From NCBI GenBank assembly GCA_037783545.1, contig JBBELK010000162.1, positions 1,674,001-1,738,000 on the forward strand: a stretch of 64,000 bases of DNA. Reading direction: 5' to 3'. Below the pieces are notes generated by a model. The model made no database searches and was not told where the DNA came from. It saw only the letters and a list, made by a program, of their open reading frames with translations. Positions within the stretch are counted from its first letter, which is position 1. Each line of letters starts with the position of its first letter. Shown here piece by piece: positions 37,534-49,585 of this stretch. The stretch is from Henricia sp. BOLD:AAB3569 (Eukaryota > Echinodermata > Asteroidea > Spinulosida > Echinasteridae). A program made the translations under genes and the position numbers.

Positions 37534-40116
37534 TTAAGGTATCCACCAAAGTTGCCCGGTGTTGACAATGAACTTTATTTCATCGTTTGGAGTTTCTATA
37601 AATATATTGTTATATTATCTCTTTCAGTGCAATGTGGTCGATTCAAGAAAGAAAGTCCACTGAGCTATCCACAATACTCAATACCGGTTTTGGAAACCTT
37701 TAGTAATTCTCAAAGTTCACACTTGTCGCATAAAATCGTCCGTAACTTTCCATGTGCCAATATGTCACTGCATTGGAGTGACTTTACCTCCTATAAGGCC
37801 ATCGATTAACGCGGCTCGCTTCCCGAACTCGTGGTCATAAGGTCATTTCACACTCGCGCTGAAGCTGTTCCGTCGTGGTGATTTCTAGACCACAAATGTC
37901 TCCTTTTTCGGTCGTTTTCGTAACTCATTTTCGCACACGTGTCTATACACACGTTTATAAAGCCCTCGTGTGCCATTTGCAAACATTTGAAAACGAAAAT
38001 CTAAATTTATTTTGCAGTATAGCGTATTGATGCATGTATGATTACAGTTTTAAATGTAAGTTTTGTGCCGTTGTTTGGGCCCGGAAAAATAGCGACTGCA
38101 GAATTGTGGGCGTTTCTACACGGCAGATAAACAATACACAATGCCCTCACTGGCGAACAAGTTTTTGAACTTTCCGGCATCTTGACAACTTTTTATACCT
38201 TTAGTGGTAAAAATTTCTTGAAAAATTTGAATCCTTTCAAAACTTTAGGTTGTTTTTGTTAGCAAAAGTAATGATTTCAAAGTTGCCAAAATGGCACTAT
38301 ATTGTGCAAATTTTGGACCTTCATGTTTTGTTTTCAAAGGTTGATTTGAATGGAGGAGGGCATCAATAACCCATATGAATAAACAGAACTTCAATAAGTG
38401 CTGATTTGTGGTGTATGAATATTGTGAGAAAATGAGCAGATCGAACGTTTGAGCCACAGTTGTGGGCAGATATTAGACAAACAGATGAAAATGTCCAATT
38501 TATCATGTCATGTAGGTAAGGTATTATCGTAATGTGATAACAAAATTGGGTTTTTTGAGCACACGTCATATGCCTGTTCCTATATCCATGTATCCTGCAA
38601 AATCCTAAGAAAAGAAAGAATACCCCGTTTTAGGGATGTCTATAATCGTTCAGAATAACACAAAAATCAAATTCTAGCAGAAAATAATTGTGTTTTTCCA
38701 AGATTTAATATGTAGGCCTATAATGTTTCTTTGGAAGCCTTTAATTTTTCCAGGAAAACTCCGAATGTGCTCATAACATAACATCATAAAAGCACCTAAT
38801 CTCGAGCAAAATTCCATTTTTGCCAGAACACCATAGCAACCACTTTGAAGGCTTATTTTACAAAATGTGAAATTGTTGGTGCCCAAAATCTACAATTTCG
38901 TGAAGCTAAATACCAATCAAAGTCAGATTTTAAAATAGCGAAAATTACAAATTCGAATTTGCTGCAGGGTACGAAGCAAAACATGAAGCATTCCCTGGAC
39001 GGCGTCTAGGTAGCTAAGGATATATAACTGGGATCCGTTCTGCGGAAGGTCAAGTTCCCGCCGCACCTGTACATATTACTAATTGTGTAGGCCACATAGG
39101 AACGTGCACAACGATCGTACACTGTAAACAACTAGTGTTGAGTCACAGGTGTTTTTCTGTTGAAAAATTCAAAATCGAACTTTTACTGTTTTTGGAATTT
39201 TCTTCCGTCTGTGTACATTTTAAAAACATTTTTTTTCTGTTTGAATACAGACGATTTGCCGTTAAGTTACAGGTTTGTTCAGGAACAAGACACTTTGGAT
39301 CTTCACCCGTTAAAATACAGCCATGTTACCGTTCAGAAACGGAGAATATTCTGTTATATCCCGTCGATGTTCCCTGGTATACAACATCAGTCGAGCTCTT
39401 ACAGTTTTTTCCAACCGCTTACACACGATACGTGCAACAAAAGCCACAATATTCGAATGCAAACACACGCCGTTCGCAAACGTTCACCCTATGCGCAAAA
39501 CGTAAAGTACATTATGGTTGTTTTCGCACCAACTGCCATACAGAAAACGTCCAGTGCAAGCCACTTAACGGACAAACGTTTACTTAACACGGATCTCTTT
39601 TGTGTGCATTTATGACACTATTTTCAAAAAGTAAAAGCTTGTACCAGTTGAAATAGTTCTTACCTCACACAAATAAATCCAAACAACACACGAAGTCGAT
39701 CAGTTATCACGAGCGAAAACACAATATTACTGGATTATATTTTGAGATGAAAATGTATATTAGATGAGAAGGCCTTACAGGATCTGAAGGACATCCAGAA
39801 AAGAAAGGTAAAGAGGAGGGAAGGGAGAAACTAAAATGAATTTGTTTTTCCTTTCATGACAAAAGACCCATCACCCTTATTGATACATAGACCGGCACGG
39901 TCATCAATTTTGATTCAGGAAAACAACGCTGCCCAGAATGTGAACCGGATGGAAGGCCTTTCACTTGTGAAGTTGGTTTGTTTTAAACAATGAAAAGTTT
40001 TCATACACATGTCAATCAGCTTCAAATCACCATTGTATGTCTCAAATACGATATGTCAATTATCTTACGCAAGTTATCGACCGTTGTGGAATTGTTTTCA
40101 AACATTTTTTTTTCCT

Positions 40117-40168
40117 GGGGGGGGGGGGGGGGGGGGGGGGGTGGGGGGGTGGGGGGGGGGGGGGGGGC
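40117..40168 (+). repeat. G homopolymer tract
   Basis: About 52 bases, all G apart from two T. It is expected to form a G-quadruplex on the + strand and to be length-unstable. Confidence 0.95.
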
Positions 40169-41445
40169 TTGTAATACCACAACATTCTTCGTTATGCAAT
40201 GTCGTGGGTTTTTGAATGATTGCCATTCAGGCTGGAAAATGTTTCATTACTGTACCAGTGTATATCCGCTACTTGAGACTGTCGCTTGAGACTTCTGATC
40301 GATTTCCCGTATATACCTGTCATGTCAAGATACAGAAGCATTACGACGTAACTTTGCTACTTTTCTTGGTAAATGTTTACCTGTTTGATTCTCTAAATAG
40401 GAATTGTGTATATTGCACGATAGTGACCACAGAAATTGAAAGAAACAAATTCTCGAAAATACATCATTGAGCTTTGTGCGTTAGCATTGCCTCTCCTGTT
40501 TTACGCAGCTTGCCACTGTTGTTTATTTGTTTAAGAAGTGCATGCGCACATTTGGCAAACGTGTGTGCTTTAGAACCATGTGTTTTTAATTTTGAAAGCA
40601 ATGTTTTATTTTGATATCAATGTTATTAGTTTAGGGCTCGTGTAAATTATTTCTCGACGCGTGTTGGGTTTAAAGTGCATTTAAATATTGCTGCGCACAC
40701 CGTGTGTAAGCGATTGGAAAAAACTGTAATTGAAACTATCAGATCTCACTCACGGAAACTCTGATGAACAGAAAACACGTGTCGGGCCCCGTTGAATTTT
40801 CCAGGGTGAACAATCACCTCCCCACCCCTGTCACTACGCGAACGTGAATCAATTTCCGTAATGTTGCTGTTTAACTCCTGGCTCTCTATACTGCTATCCT
40901 GTCAACGGGCCTGCTGGCTCGAGAGGAACCCTTCCTGTGCACAAGCACCGACCGTATCGCACAAAACCAAGAAAATGTAACATGAACGCCTACTGGCGCG
41001 AATTTATCAATTTCCCTTTTTTTCTGAGCTTTTTAATAAGAAACCACCGTGATGCCACAACACAGTTTATGTCTGAGTTCTGCTCGTTGATCGTGCTCGA
41101 TGCTGTCACTTTTCTGCTTGAGTTCTTGGTATACGTATTAAAACATCTGGTCACAACCTTTCCCGGGTCAACTACAGAAAACTTTGGTAAAATGGTGACA
41201 AAATGACCCAGCAATTTGACTATTTATAAAGGTGTTTTTGTGACCCAGACAAGTGTCACCTTTAACTAAGAAAGAGGGTTGGGTTAATTCTGACCCAGAT
41301 TTACCCGGGAATTATTTGTTTTGTTTTGTTCTTGTTCTTGTTGTTTGTTACCCTGTGACTGTGGTCGCTGAGATGTAAGTGAATAGGTATAACACTTGCT
41401 CAATGTATTTGCTTTAAATTTGGGAGGTGTTTCTAACTGCAGCAC

Positions 41446-41580
41446 TTTGCAGAGAAATTTCAAATTGTCATCGAAAACGAGGGTCTCGGTGCTTTCCTTT
41501 GAGATAAAATGTAGTGATACAATGGCTCAGCATCTGAAACGAGGCTGCCAGTGCTAATTTCAAATGTGTCCGCCTGTTGG
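41446..41580 (+). repeat. Second copy of the 18014-18165 repeat
   Basis: It shares the order AATTTCAAATTGTCATCGAA, CTTTCCTTTGAGA, GAGGCTGCCAGTGCTAATT with 18014-18165, and both lie in the same orientation. It is degenerate, and I cannot name the family. Confidence 0.55.
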
Positions 41581-42789
41581 AGATATATGGCACGATCTTA
41601 CGCAAAAGTCCAAAGTTCTGTGAAACGAATTCCAGTAAAGTGCAATAAGCGGACTAGGGATAAATAAAAGAAAACCCGTAGCTGCAGTCTGATGTGAGTT
41701 TCTGCCGGTTTCCGTCAAGTTCAATAATGCATCCAAGTTTATGCAAGTTCATGCGTTTCCTGCTGCATAAATAAAAGTGATTGATCGTTGACTGCAAAAA
41801 CTCGCGTCATGTTTTTCTTTCCTCTAGGCCTAAAAAAAAATCTTCGCAACTGGCCGACGCGAGAGTTTGGTGCCGTCGCAACTTGTAAATGGCTTGGGTT
41901 ATACGTTACGGAGCTACACACATACACCGAATCCGTTGTTATTCTCCCTCCTTTGCTAAATATTTGACGATTCGGCGGGCCGATCGTGATATACGGTACT
42001 TCCATCCATCACCCGGTGTTGTTAGAATGATGTTTTAGACAACTGGGAACCCTGCTCACGACCGTAGGTGTCGCGGACTGGTCTAGCTTGCCGAAGCTCC
42101 ATATACGCACGCCTGCGGTGTGGCGAAAGTATACCGCAACTCCCTGGCGGAGGTGTGCACTGTATCCACAAATGTGATACAAACGGCGTTTAATTTGTGG
42201 ACTTGTTACTTTTTCGTCTTAAATTGTCAATATTGCCCATTTTAAAAGCTTGTATACAGAATATTCAAAATAAAAATAAACAATTGTGAAGTAGGCCTAC
42301 ATTATTTGAATGTGAAATAACGGTGCATATAATTTAGACAGTCATGTAATTTTTATCAATTTTCAGAGGTGGTTGGCAGATCGTCGTTAGTAACACCTGA
42401 ATTTGTTTCTTATACTTACTCCAATTTACAAACTTTAATTAATCCACATGCACGTTATTTCTCATCGAATTCACATAATTGTGCCTGTTCAAGCCAGCTG
42501 GTCTTCGTTCCCTCGCCTGACAATCTCCCGATAATTATGAGTTACTTAGTTTGATCTATACAGGGAACTAGACAATGAGGAATAACTTCCAGCATTTATG
42601 AACACGTCAGAGTTTTGAGATTCTCAACACGGCTATAATCTCATGTCTTTGTGAAATTTACAGGAAAGGTCAACATCAAAAAAACATGATAAGGGGTCAA
42701 ACAGTTATAGATAAGAACGGAAGGCAAATTGTTTTATTGAAATTTATTTTCAGTGTTTAATCGGCCTAAACGCAGACAATAATATTTAA

Positions 42790-43110
42790 AGTCCAGTACA
42801 TAATTTGCAATTACCCAAACATTTACTTCACGAGTTGACAAGAAAAGCCCGTTGATGGTAACAAATACCACTTTATTTTTTCCCGTGTAAAATTGTATAC
42901 CTTTGTGACAGAAATTACCAACTGAAGGTGTTTTTTCTAATCGTTTGCCGCGATTGTTACCATTCATTCAACGCAAAAACTATGCATGGATTTTTAAGGT
43001 TTTCTGAAGTGTGGCCGGAATTTCCACTGACAAGGCGGTATAAAATATTATTCTATACATACATGCTGTTGTTATTGTTTTTAAATGTTTTCCAATCATG
43101 TCATCTGTCT
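42790..43110 (-). mobile_element. TTAA element family A, full-length copy
   Basis: Flanked by TTAA at 42786-42789 and 43111-43114. On the minus strand it starts AGACAGATGACATG, contains CATGCATAG, and ends TTGCAAATTATGTACTGGAC. The opening 14 bases equal those of the 5189 copy, which lies in the opposite orientation. Confidence 0.82.
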
Positions 43111-43861
43111 TTAACCGATGAAGCAGCGTCACAACGGTAAATCACACCTTTGCCGTTCATGGCGGGAGATTTTTGTGTTGATTTATTAATGCAGTCAGAC
43201 ACTGAGCCTGATTTCTTCGGTTGAGGTGGGTGGGGATTGGATGTGAGTCATACCATAGGGAGTGTCCGGCAAATAATGCTTTGCTCTTGATATACTGCGA
43301 CTGGCGTAGGCTACATATTGCTGTTAATGTTGCGCTGATGGTGCATGCTGTTGCTGCTGTTGTCGTTGCTGCTGCTGTTGATTATGCTGTTGTGGCTTGT
43401 CCGGCTGAGTTACTGGTTTATCCAGTTTCTTACCAGTTGGTGTCGTTCTCATCAATGTGCCGAAGCCGTGGTCCTCGTTGATCACGTATTTATGTCTTTA
43501 CACTATAAATATGCAATTTTAAAGTAGTTTCAAATAATATGTAGGCCTATTCACAGTTTTGAAGATGTTTCTGCCCACTGCTATGTTTATAATAAAACAC
43601 GTGCTGTTTCCAAAGGGAACTGCCGCATATTTACACGTTTTTTGCTGTTAAAGTTGCACTGTCCGATTTTAGGCCGATTTGAGCGTCAAAATCTTTGTTA
43701 AAAGTTAAATTGCTATTTTTCTAGAATATAAAAAGTTATCAGCTTTCATTTGGTACCAAGAACTTTAAAATCCATCAAGGATTAATGCCAGTCGATTAAA
43801 ATCAAGAAATAATAAAAGACAGGCCCTGTCTTTTATTTGACAGGGTTATGACGTAAAATGT

Positions 43862-43929
43862 ACATGTGCGCGTACGTGTGTACATTGTACACATACATGT
43901 ACTATGTACATGAGCGTACGCGCACATGT
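43862..43929. repeat. Perfect 15-bp inverted repeat around TGTACA palindromes
   Basis: ACATGTGCGCGTACG (43862-43876) pairs with CGTACGCGCACATGT (43915-43929). The 38-base loop itself contains TGTGTACATTGTACACA. Just upstream, AAAGACAGGCCCTGTCTTT (about 43817-43835) is a second perfect palindrome. The stretch is strongly hairpin-prone. Confidence 0.9.
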
Positions 43930-45594
43930 TAAACATGTGAAGGCCTAAACTAATTTTAGTGAGCGAGTTGCATCAGCTTTGACCGAGAGGATAAGATTTA
44001 AAAGTCATACAGAAAAAATACTTAATTTCACTATATCTGCCACTTTCGACTGGTGTACTCCAATGTCAAGGAAATTGTTTATGTCAGAGGTCCCTCTGTA
44101 CCACTCTGATGCATGAGTTGCGCAAAACGATCGAGAGGTATGCAATGACATTAGGGATGATCCTGCGTTCCTTCAGAAGCTTTTGGCGATTGTATCGGCA
44201 TTGGAGGCCGCCACGTCTAAAATTTCACAGTGTATGTTGGCTTTTTCCATCCACAAAATCGATGTTACCAAAAGTGTAGGTTTTACTTACTGACTTCATT
44301 TCAAAAGATTTGAAAGTTAGGCCAAAGTACAGTAGCATACGTCAACAGACAAAAGTCCGCCTATTCTCGAATGGCATAGCCTACTCTCTCGGTGTCCATC
44401 AGAGAATTTTAGCATTATAAGCCCCGCAGATCCTCAGACCGATGCGATGGGACGAACAGCTGTCTGGGTGGGCCTGGGTGACCCAGCCTGTCTTCGTCCC
44501 ATTGCCCGCCCGGTCACCCTCCCCACGCCAGTAACTTTGCTAGTGTGCCCGCACCAGACTGTTAAAGTACAGACAGACCCGAACCAAAGTATGGACCAAG
44601 TTGGTCGTACAACCATTCCCAAAACCCACGCGCTGAGAAATGTGGTAATCGCGTTAGTGCCCCGCGGTGCAGAAGCAACAATCAACCCCGATTTCTTCCC
44701 GTTCTGTTCTCGAAAACTCCCTTACGCGATTGGTAAGCGTTATTTTTGGGGTGGTCTCCTCTAAAACACGGTCGCTACACTGACAAGTAGAGAACCGCCG
44801 CAGGTGGAAATCCGTCCCCGTATGTTTTTGAAGTCATGCCGGTCGAAATTGCTGCGGATGTGAAACACCTCCCGGAGTAATCAGAACGCTGTTATCATCT
44901 TGTGTCCGGAGGGGCACCACGTGGGAATTGGCTGAACAGGGAGAGACAGCAATTCACCCTGCCTCTCTCATCGCAATCTACGCTTCGGTGGCAGTGACAC
45001 AGCTGCATAGCCCGGCTTATTATTGCAAGTCCACACATAGTGACATACAACATCATAGTTCCCGGATTCTCGCGGCATACTTCTTTCCCGCTCTTTCTGT
45101 CCGGCGGGTGTACCAAAAATAAAACCTTAAATGTTTAACGTCAAGAATGTATCTTTCAGGATGAGGGTTTATCCTCGTCAGCACTATCATGCCCCCGTTT
45201 GATTTCGCAAACTCCTGGTTCCTGAAACATGTTTTCAGAAGGTGGAAAGAAAACAGAAGCCATGGGCAGATTCATTTCACGCGTAATGGTGCGTCAAAGT
45301 TGGATTCCAGTTACAAACAACGCAAGTTCTCTGTAGGCCCTAATGTCATACATGTATATGCATCAGGAAAAGGCTGCATGAGGCTATATTATGATAAACA
45401 AAAGGGAAAGAAATACTGAGAAGAAACACGACGACCAACCGAAAATGGTGGCATAATTATCAGGTTTGTTTTCACTGTCACCTCCATCGTGTACTATTCC
45501 AGTCATTTTCAATCGTAGGACCTTTTTAAAAATCAGAACCCTGCGGAATTTGAACATATCGATCGTCTTCCACTCCTCACTAAGCAGGGAGTGA

Positions 45595-45757
45595 GACTCT
45601 TGCTGCGTTCGGTTACGGCATTGAAAACTCCGGAGTAAAACAACACGCTCAAAACCACGAAATCAACTTGGGCGGAAAGTGTTTCATTTCGTTGTTTCGC
45701 TCCAAATTCCTCCGCTGCCTTTTCTAAAAGCGACGCGCGTCGGAATTATGATTTAAG
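45595..45757. mobile_element. MITE family B, fragment
   Basis: Carries the family centre AAAACCACGAAATCAACTTG with GGCGGAAAGTGTTTC, and the AAAAGCGACGCGCGTCG end segment. It lacks GGTGGATTCACAC termini and is abutted directly by the tandem element that follows. Confidence 0.65.
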
Positions 45758-46062
45758 GGGCGTTCACACTATCGCAGAAGAATCAAACTGTGCCATTGGT
45801 TTGTACACAATCTGGTTTGCCGCTTGTGCGCGGCCTATCTATCGCGACGCGCAAAACGTTTTGAGCTGGGTCAAAGTTCAAATTTGTTGAACTTTGACCG
45901 CGTTGCGCTGACCTTTCCAACGCGCAGCCAATGAGGTATCAGAGAAGCCCCAAGTTACCAGAGTGGAATTTTCTATTTTGGAAAGATCGGCGATTGGTAC
46001 CTCATGCAATGTGGTGAGCGCAGCGCGGCAGTGTGATTTTTCCGCGATAGTGTGAACTCCCC
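45758..46062. mobile_element. TIR element, tandem copy 1
   Basis: Termini GGGGCGTTCACACTATCGC and GCGATAGTGTGAACTCCCC are inverted repeats. The interior holds TTGAGCTGGGTCAAAGTTCA and GCGCAGCCAATGAGGTATCA. It is followed after 11 bases by a second copy in the same orientation. Confidence 0.88.
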
Positions 46063-46073
46063 TTTACACTGAA

Positions 46074-46399
46074 GGGGCGTTCACGCAAGCGCACACTATC
46101 GCGGAAAAATGGCTTTACGCGCGCCTGTGCCATTGATTTGTAAAGAAGCTGGTTTGCCACTTGTGCGCGACCTGTCGCGTCGCGCATAACGTTTTGAGCT
46201 GGGTCAAAGTACAAATTTGTTGAACTTTGACCGCGGTGCGGTGACCTTTCCATCGCGCAGCCAATGAGGTATCAGAGAAGCCCCATATTACCGGTGTTGA
46301 ATTATTTATTTTGGAAAGATTAGCGATTGGGAGCTCATGCATGCAATGCAGTGAGCGCAGCACGACAGCGTTATTTTTCCGCGATAGTGTGAACGCCGC
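46074..46399. mobile_element. TIR element, tandem copy 2
   Basis: Same ends and interior words as 45758-46062, with scattered substitutions and an extra block after the left end (GCAAGCGCACACTATCGCGG). Two complete copies head to tail, 11 bases apart, suggest a tandem duplication or repeated insertion in the same target. Confidence 0.88.
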
Positions 46400-46635
46400 T
46401 TGAGCCTTTTGTGCGCAAATATATGACACGCGTCGCTTTAAAAAAAAAATGGTTTGGATGGTATTCGGAATAAATGGGGCACTGAAAATCACAGAATCAA
46501 CTTGGGCGGCAAGTATTTTTTTTGTGATTCTGTGATTTTCACAGTGCATAATTCCACTCCAAACTCTCTAAAAACCGAGTTACGCGCATTGCATTAATGC
46601 GCAAAAACGCTGAATCCACCAGTGTGAATCCACCT
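46400..46635. mobile_element. MITE family B, lacking its left terminus
   Basis: Contains the family centre with a hairpin ACTGAAAATCACAGAATCA / TGATTCTGTGATTTTCACAGT and ends AGTGTGAATCCACCTT. The left terminus is replaced by the end of the preceding tandem element. Confidence 0.78.
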
Positions 46636-47581
46636 TTTTATATGTTCTGAAAACGGGGTTCCAAATACGCCCATGTTATCGTTTGCAAGTCTCGACGTGC
46701 GCTTGAGATCATGGTTCCAATCATCCATTCCAAAGTATAGTCTGGCACCGTCCAAATCAGCAGTTTACATTGTAAAAAAAACTGACTTGGGGCACATGAT
46801 TGAAAATGTATTCCTTGTGAATAAGGTTTAGCACGTCAGCACTCCTGTGTCGACCACAGGGGTCAAACATAATACAGTAAAAACCTATTCTGGTGAAGTG
46901 ACATTCAACAGAATCGGTGGTAAAATAATGGCATTCTACGCATTGTTTGACAGTACTACATGTTTAATAAAAGTCAACACTCGCCGCATTGTTTTTTGGG
47001 CAGCCGGTGCTGGCAGATAGATTGGGCAACGATATTTTTTATGATTACTTAATGGCTGTGGATGGTGCAGTTTTCACACCCCATAAGCATACTGCTAGCT
47101 AACGTTAGCCATGTGCGTGGGTTTCAACAAATATTAAAAACGAGGGGTTTTACTGGCGTTGAATCGAGTCGACGTCCGATATTGAACTCCCTGCAGGACC
47201 GGGCAGGTAGCGTTTGGTCCACGGGCGATGGCAAGCCGACAGCTCCCACGGGACTACTTTGCGCCGGCCGCTTCAAGACGGGCCCTCCGTGATATTCCCT
47301 ATTATTGCTCTTGGGTCTTAGTACCGTATCTCTCTACGCCTGTTGCCCTGTCGATAGATGTACAGTTGGTCTCACGAAACAGAAAGCTTCTTGTATAGAG
47401 TACAAGCGCTAGTGTGCACGGATAGCAGCACCATCATGTTTACTTTGCAAACAAGGTTCTTGTTCAAATCGAAAGGCCAGACGTTTTGCGAGACAACTTC
47501 ATTTGGAGAAAAGATTGTTTTGTGATGGAAACATAAATTCTCTCGCTGGTACTCATCAATATAAAACTGTAAATGGACATG

Positions 47582-47673
47582 CACTATGAGCAAAAACATG
47601 TACATGTTCATTGTCACCCCATTGTTAGTAACAATAGTGTGTGCCAAATTTCCATTGTTAGATGTTCATAGTG
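47582..47673. mobile_element. 92-bp mini-MITE, copy 2
   Basis: Same length and nearly the same sequence as 18858-18949, with the CACTATGAG and TTCATAGTG ends. The flanks of the two copies differ, which supports two separate insertions. Confidence 0.87.
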
Positions 47674-47810
47674 ATGGTTGAAACAAATTCCAGCGAAACA
47701 AAACAAAATAAATCTTTTGAACGAAGATTGTTCTTGTAATATTACATGTAATTGATTAAAGCTTTTAATTGTGTTGCCAAGAGATCGAACAACGAGTGCC
47801 TAAAGCCCGA

Positions 47811-48030
47811 AATTGGGATGAGAAAACAATCGTAACAGCCCTATTTGGATTCAAACACGAGACCTCTGACTCACCGGACAGACGCTCTACTAGTTGAGCT
47901 GGTAAAACCCGACGGAGTACCAACTGCATGTGTCTTTACCTCAGCTGGTAGAGCGTCTGCCCTGTGAGTCAGAGGTCTCGGTTTCGAATCCCAATAGGGC
48001 CCTTAACGATTTTTCTCTCATCCCAAGTTT
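47811..48030. mobile_element. Inverted pair of tRNA-like SINE fragments
   Basis: The + half (about 47935-48030) has an A box-like CTCAGCTGGTAGAGC, then GTCTGCCCTGTGAGTCAGAG and a B box-like GGTTTCGAATCCC. The minus half (about 47811-47912) reads CAGCTCAACTAGTAGAGC, GTCTGTCCGGTGAGTCAGAG and GTTTGAATCC. Each half continues into AATAGGGC and CTCATCCC. No acceptor stem can be formed and the B box carries an extra T, so these are tRNA-derived repeats, not tRNA genes. Head-to-head pairing creates a ~90-bp stem. Confidence 0.8.
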
Positions 48031-48168
48031 GTTTGTTTCATTTCAATGGTGATCAGGCACCGTACCAGATGTTGCGTTCGTGCCTAAAACCCGGTTCCTC
48101 AAGGCTTCAAGCAAATTGCAAAAGCAAGGCAATTTTGACGTCACACAGTAATATTCGAGCGGCGGAAT

Positions 48169-48333
48169 AGACTACTAAAGTGTGACGTCGGTTGCCATGG
48201 TTTTTGGGTCTAAACATTCGCTGGTAATCTGAAACGTCCATTGGTATAGCGCAGGGAAACAGTTCACTGGTTTTAGTGTAGACCCAAAAACCATGGCAAC
48301 ACACAAAGGGTGACGTTTTCACTTTAGTAGTCT
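48169..48333. mobile_element. MITE with AGACTACTAAAGTG ends
   Basis: AGACTACTAAAGTG and CACTTTAGTAGTCT are perfect terminal inverted repeats. Inside them GTTGCCATGGTTTTTGGGTC pairs with GACCCAAAAACCATGGCAAC. A partial relative lies at about 7030-7160. Confidence 0.9.
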
Positions 48334-48441
48334 GTTCCCCCCTCCACCAACCCCCCAAGTTGGAAGTAGTTTTACCTGGTGCGAATCTATGCTGCGCAAT
48401 TAATGACGTCATAATCGTTTCGCTTTTCGCAATTAGCCGGG

Positions 48442-48582
48442 GCTATATACTCCCCATCTTGTGGGGCAGTTTCTTTGTTGAGAACATGCATGGTTGCTCA
48501 TATTGTCCTTACATTGTTGAACCGGTTAAAGTAACAAAAAGTGCCCCACAAGATGGCAGCTATTCGATACGGTCTATATATA
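48442..48582. mobile_element. Palindromic MITE, relative of 56633-56731
   Basis: CCCCATCTTGTGGGGCA and TGCCCCACAAGATGGCA are inverted repeats. The right end, ATGGCAGCTATTCGATACGG, is shared with the element at 56633-56731. The left outer end is shortened. Confidence 0.8.
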
Positions 48583-49585
48583 GGCGCCTTGATGGGGGTT
48601 TCCCCCGGCGATAGACATCCAATCTTTGCGTCCCCACGTCATTTACGTAACCTTGCTCTTGATGATTAGCTGAACAAAAATGATGGGATGTAATTTATGA
48701 CAGGTGCCGTATCCCATTGACTTGCGCACCACGAACGCAGTCTGGACTCGAATGCATCACCAACAGAATTAAATGACCGAGGTATCGAGTTCAAACCACT
48801 ACTGGATCTCGGCACCACGTACGGTTCAAACGAATAACGGTCTAGGTATGTGCTCAAGTATAGCAAGCCCACTGCCATATATGCTGCCACATATGAGACC
48901 GAGAGACTCTCCCCCTACTACCGCCCCTATACCTCAACACATTCTTCCCTTTTGTTAACGTACGACTCCCTCTAAAACCTGAAAGGGAATTCCTTGGATG
49001 TTTAACACACAATAGGGGAACTGGTCACTCGGTCTTATATCTTGCACCAAATGCACTGCCAAGTTGTCTCGCTTTCCCCGACTAGTATGCTGACACTTGC
49101 TAAGTCTCACCCCAGGCCCAGATTATCTAGGGTGTCATGGACTTAACCGTCATACACCATCTGCAGAACCGGGGTCGTAGACCCCCTTGCACAGTATACA
49201 CCTGAGGAAAAGTTATACTCTTGTTGGGGATTGTTAGGCTAAGGCCTGACTTTCTTTCGGCTTTTAAATAAAGAACCAAAGACAAAAGAAAAAGGTAAAT
49301 GTCTGAAACCAGATTCGATCGTTTTAAAAGTTATACGTTGAGCGCGTGGTTTGCGAATCCCATCGTATACGGGGCAAGATTAAGAATGCGCGCCAATTTA
49401 TTAGTACAGTTTTAGGGAAAGGTGTGATCTGTGGGCATTTTAGGACGGCAGGAATAATAATGTGGAAACCTGGCTTTGCTCAGCTCATCATGACCAGACC
49501 ATACGATAACGGTAATGTTCTTGTTTTCCCGTGATCTATATACGAACGCAAACATGAAATAGTGAGTGTTTTTATTTAATAGTAG

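Noticed and set aside
44434-44764. Overlapping 83- and 105-codon frames on opposite strands in a GC-richer patch of the intron
   Set aside because: No domain, both strands open at once and no splice context; more likely compositional.
47936-48003. Functional tRNA gene
   Set aside because: The A and B boxes are tRNA-like, but no acceptor stem can pair with AGGGCCC, the T arm has an extra base, and a degenerate inverted partner exists.
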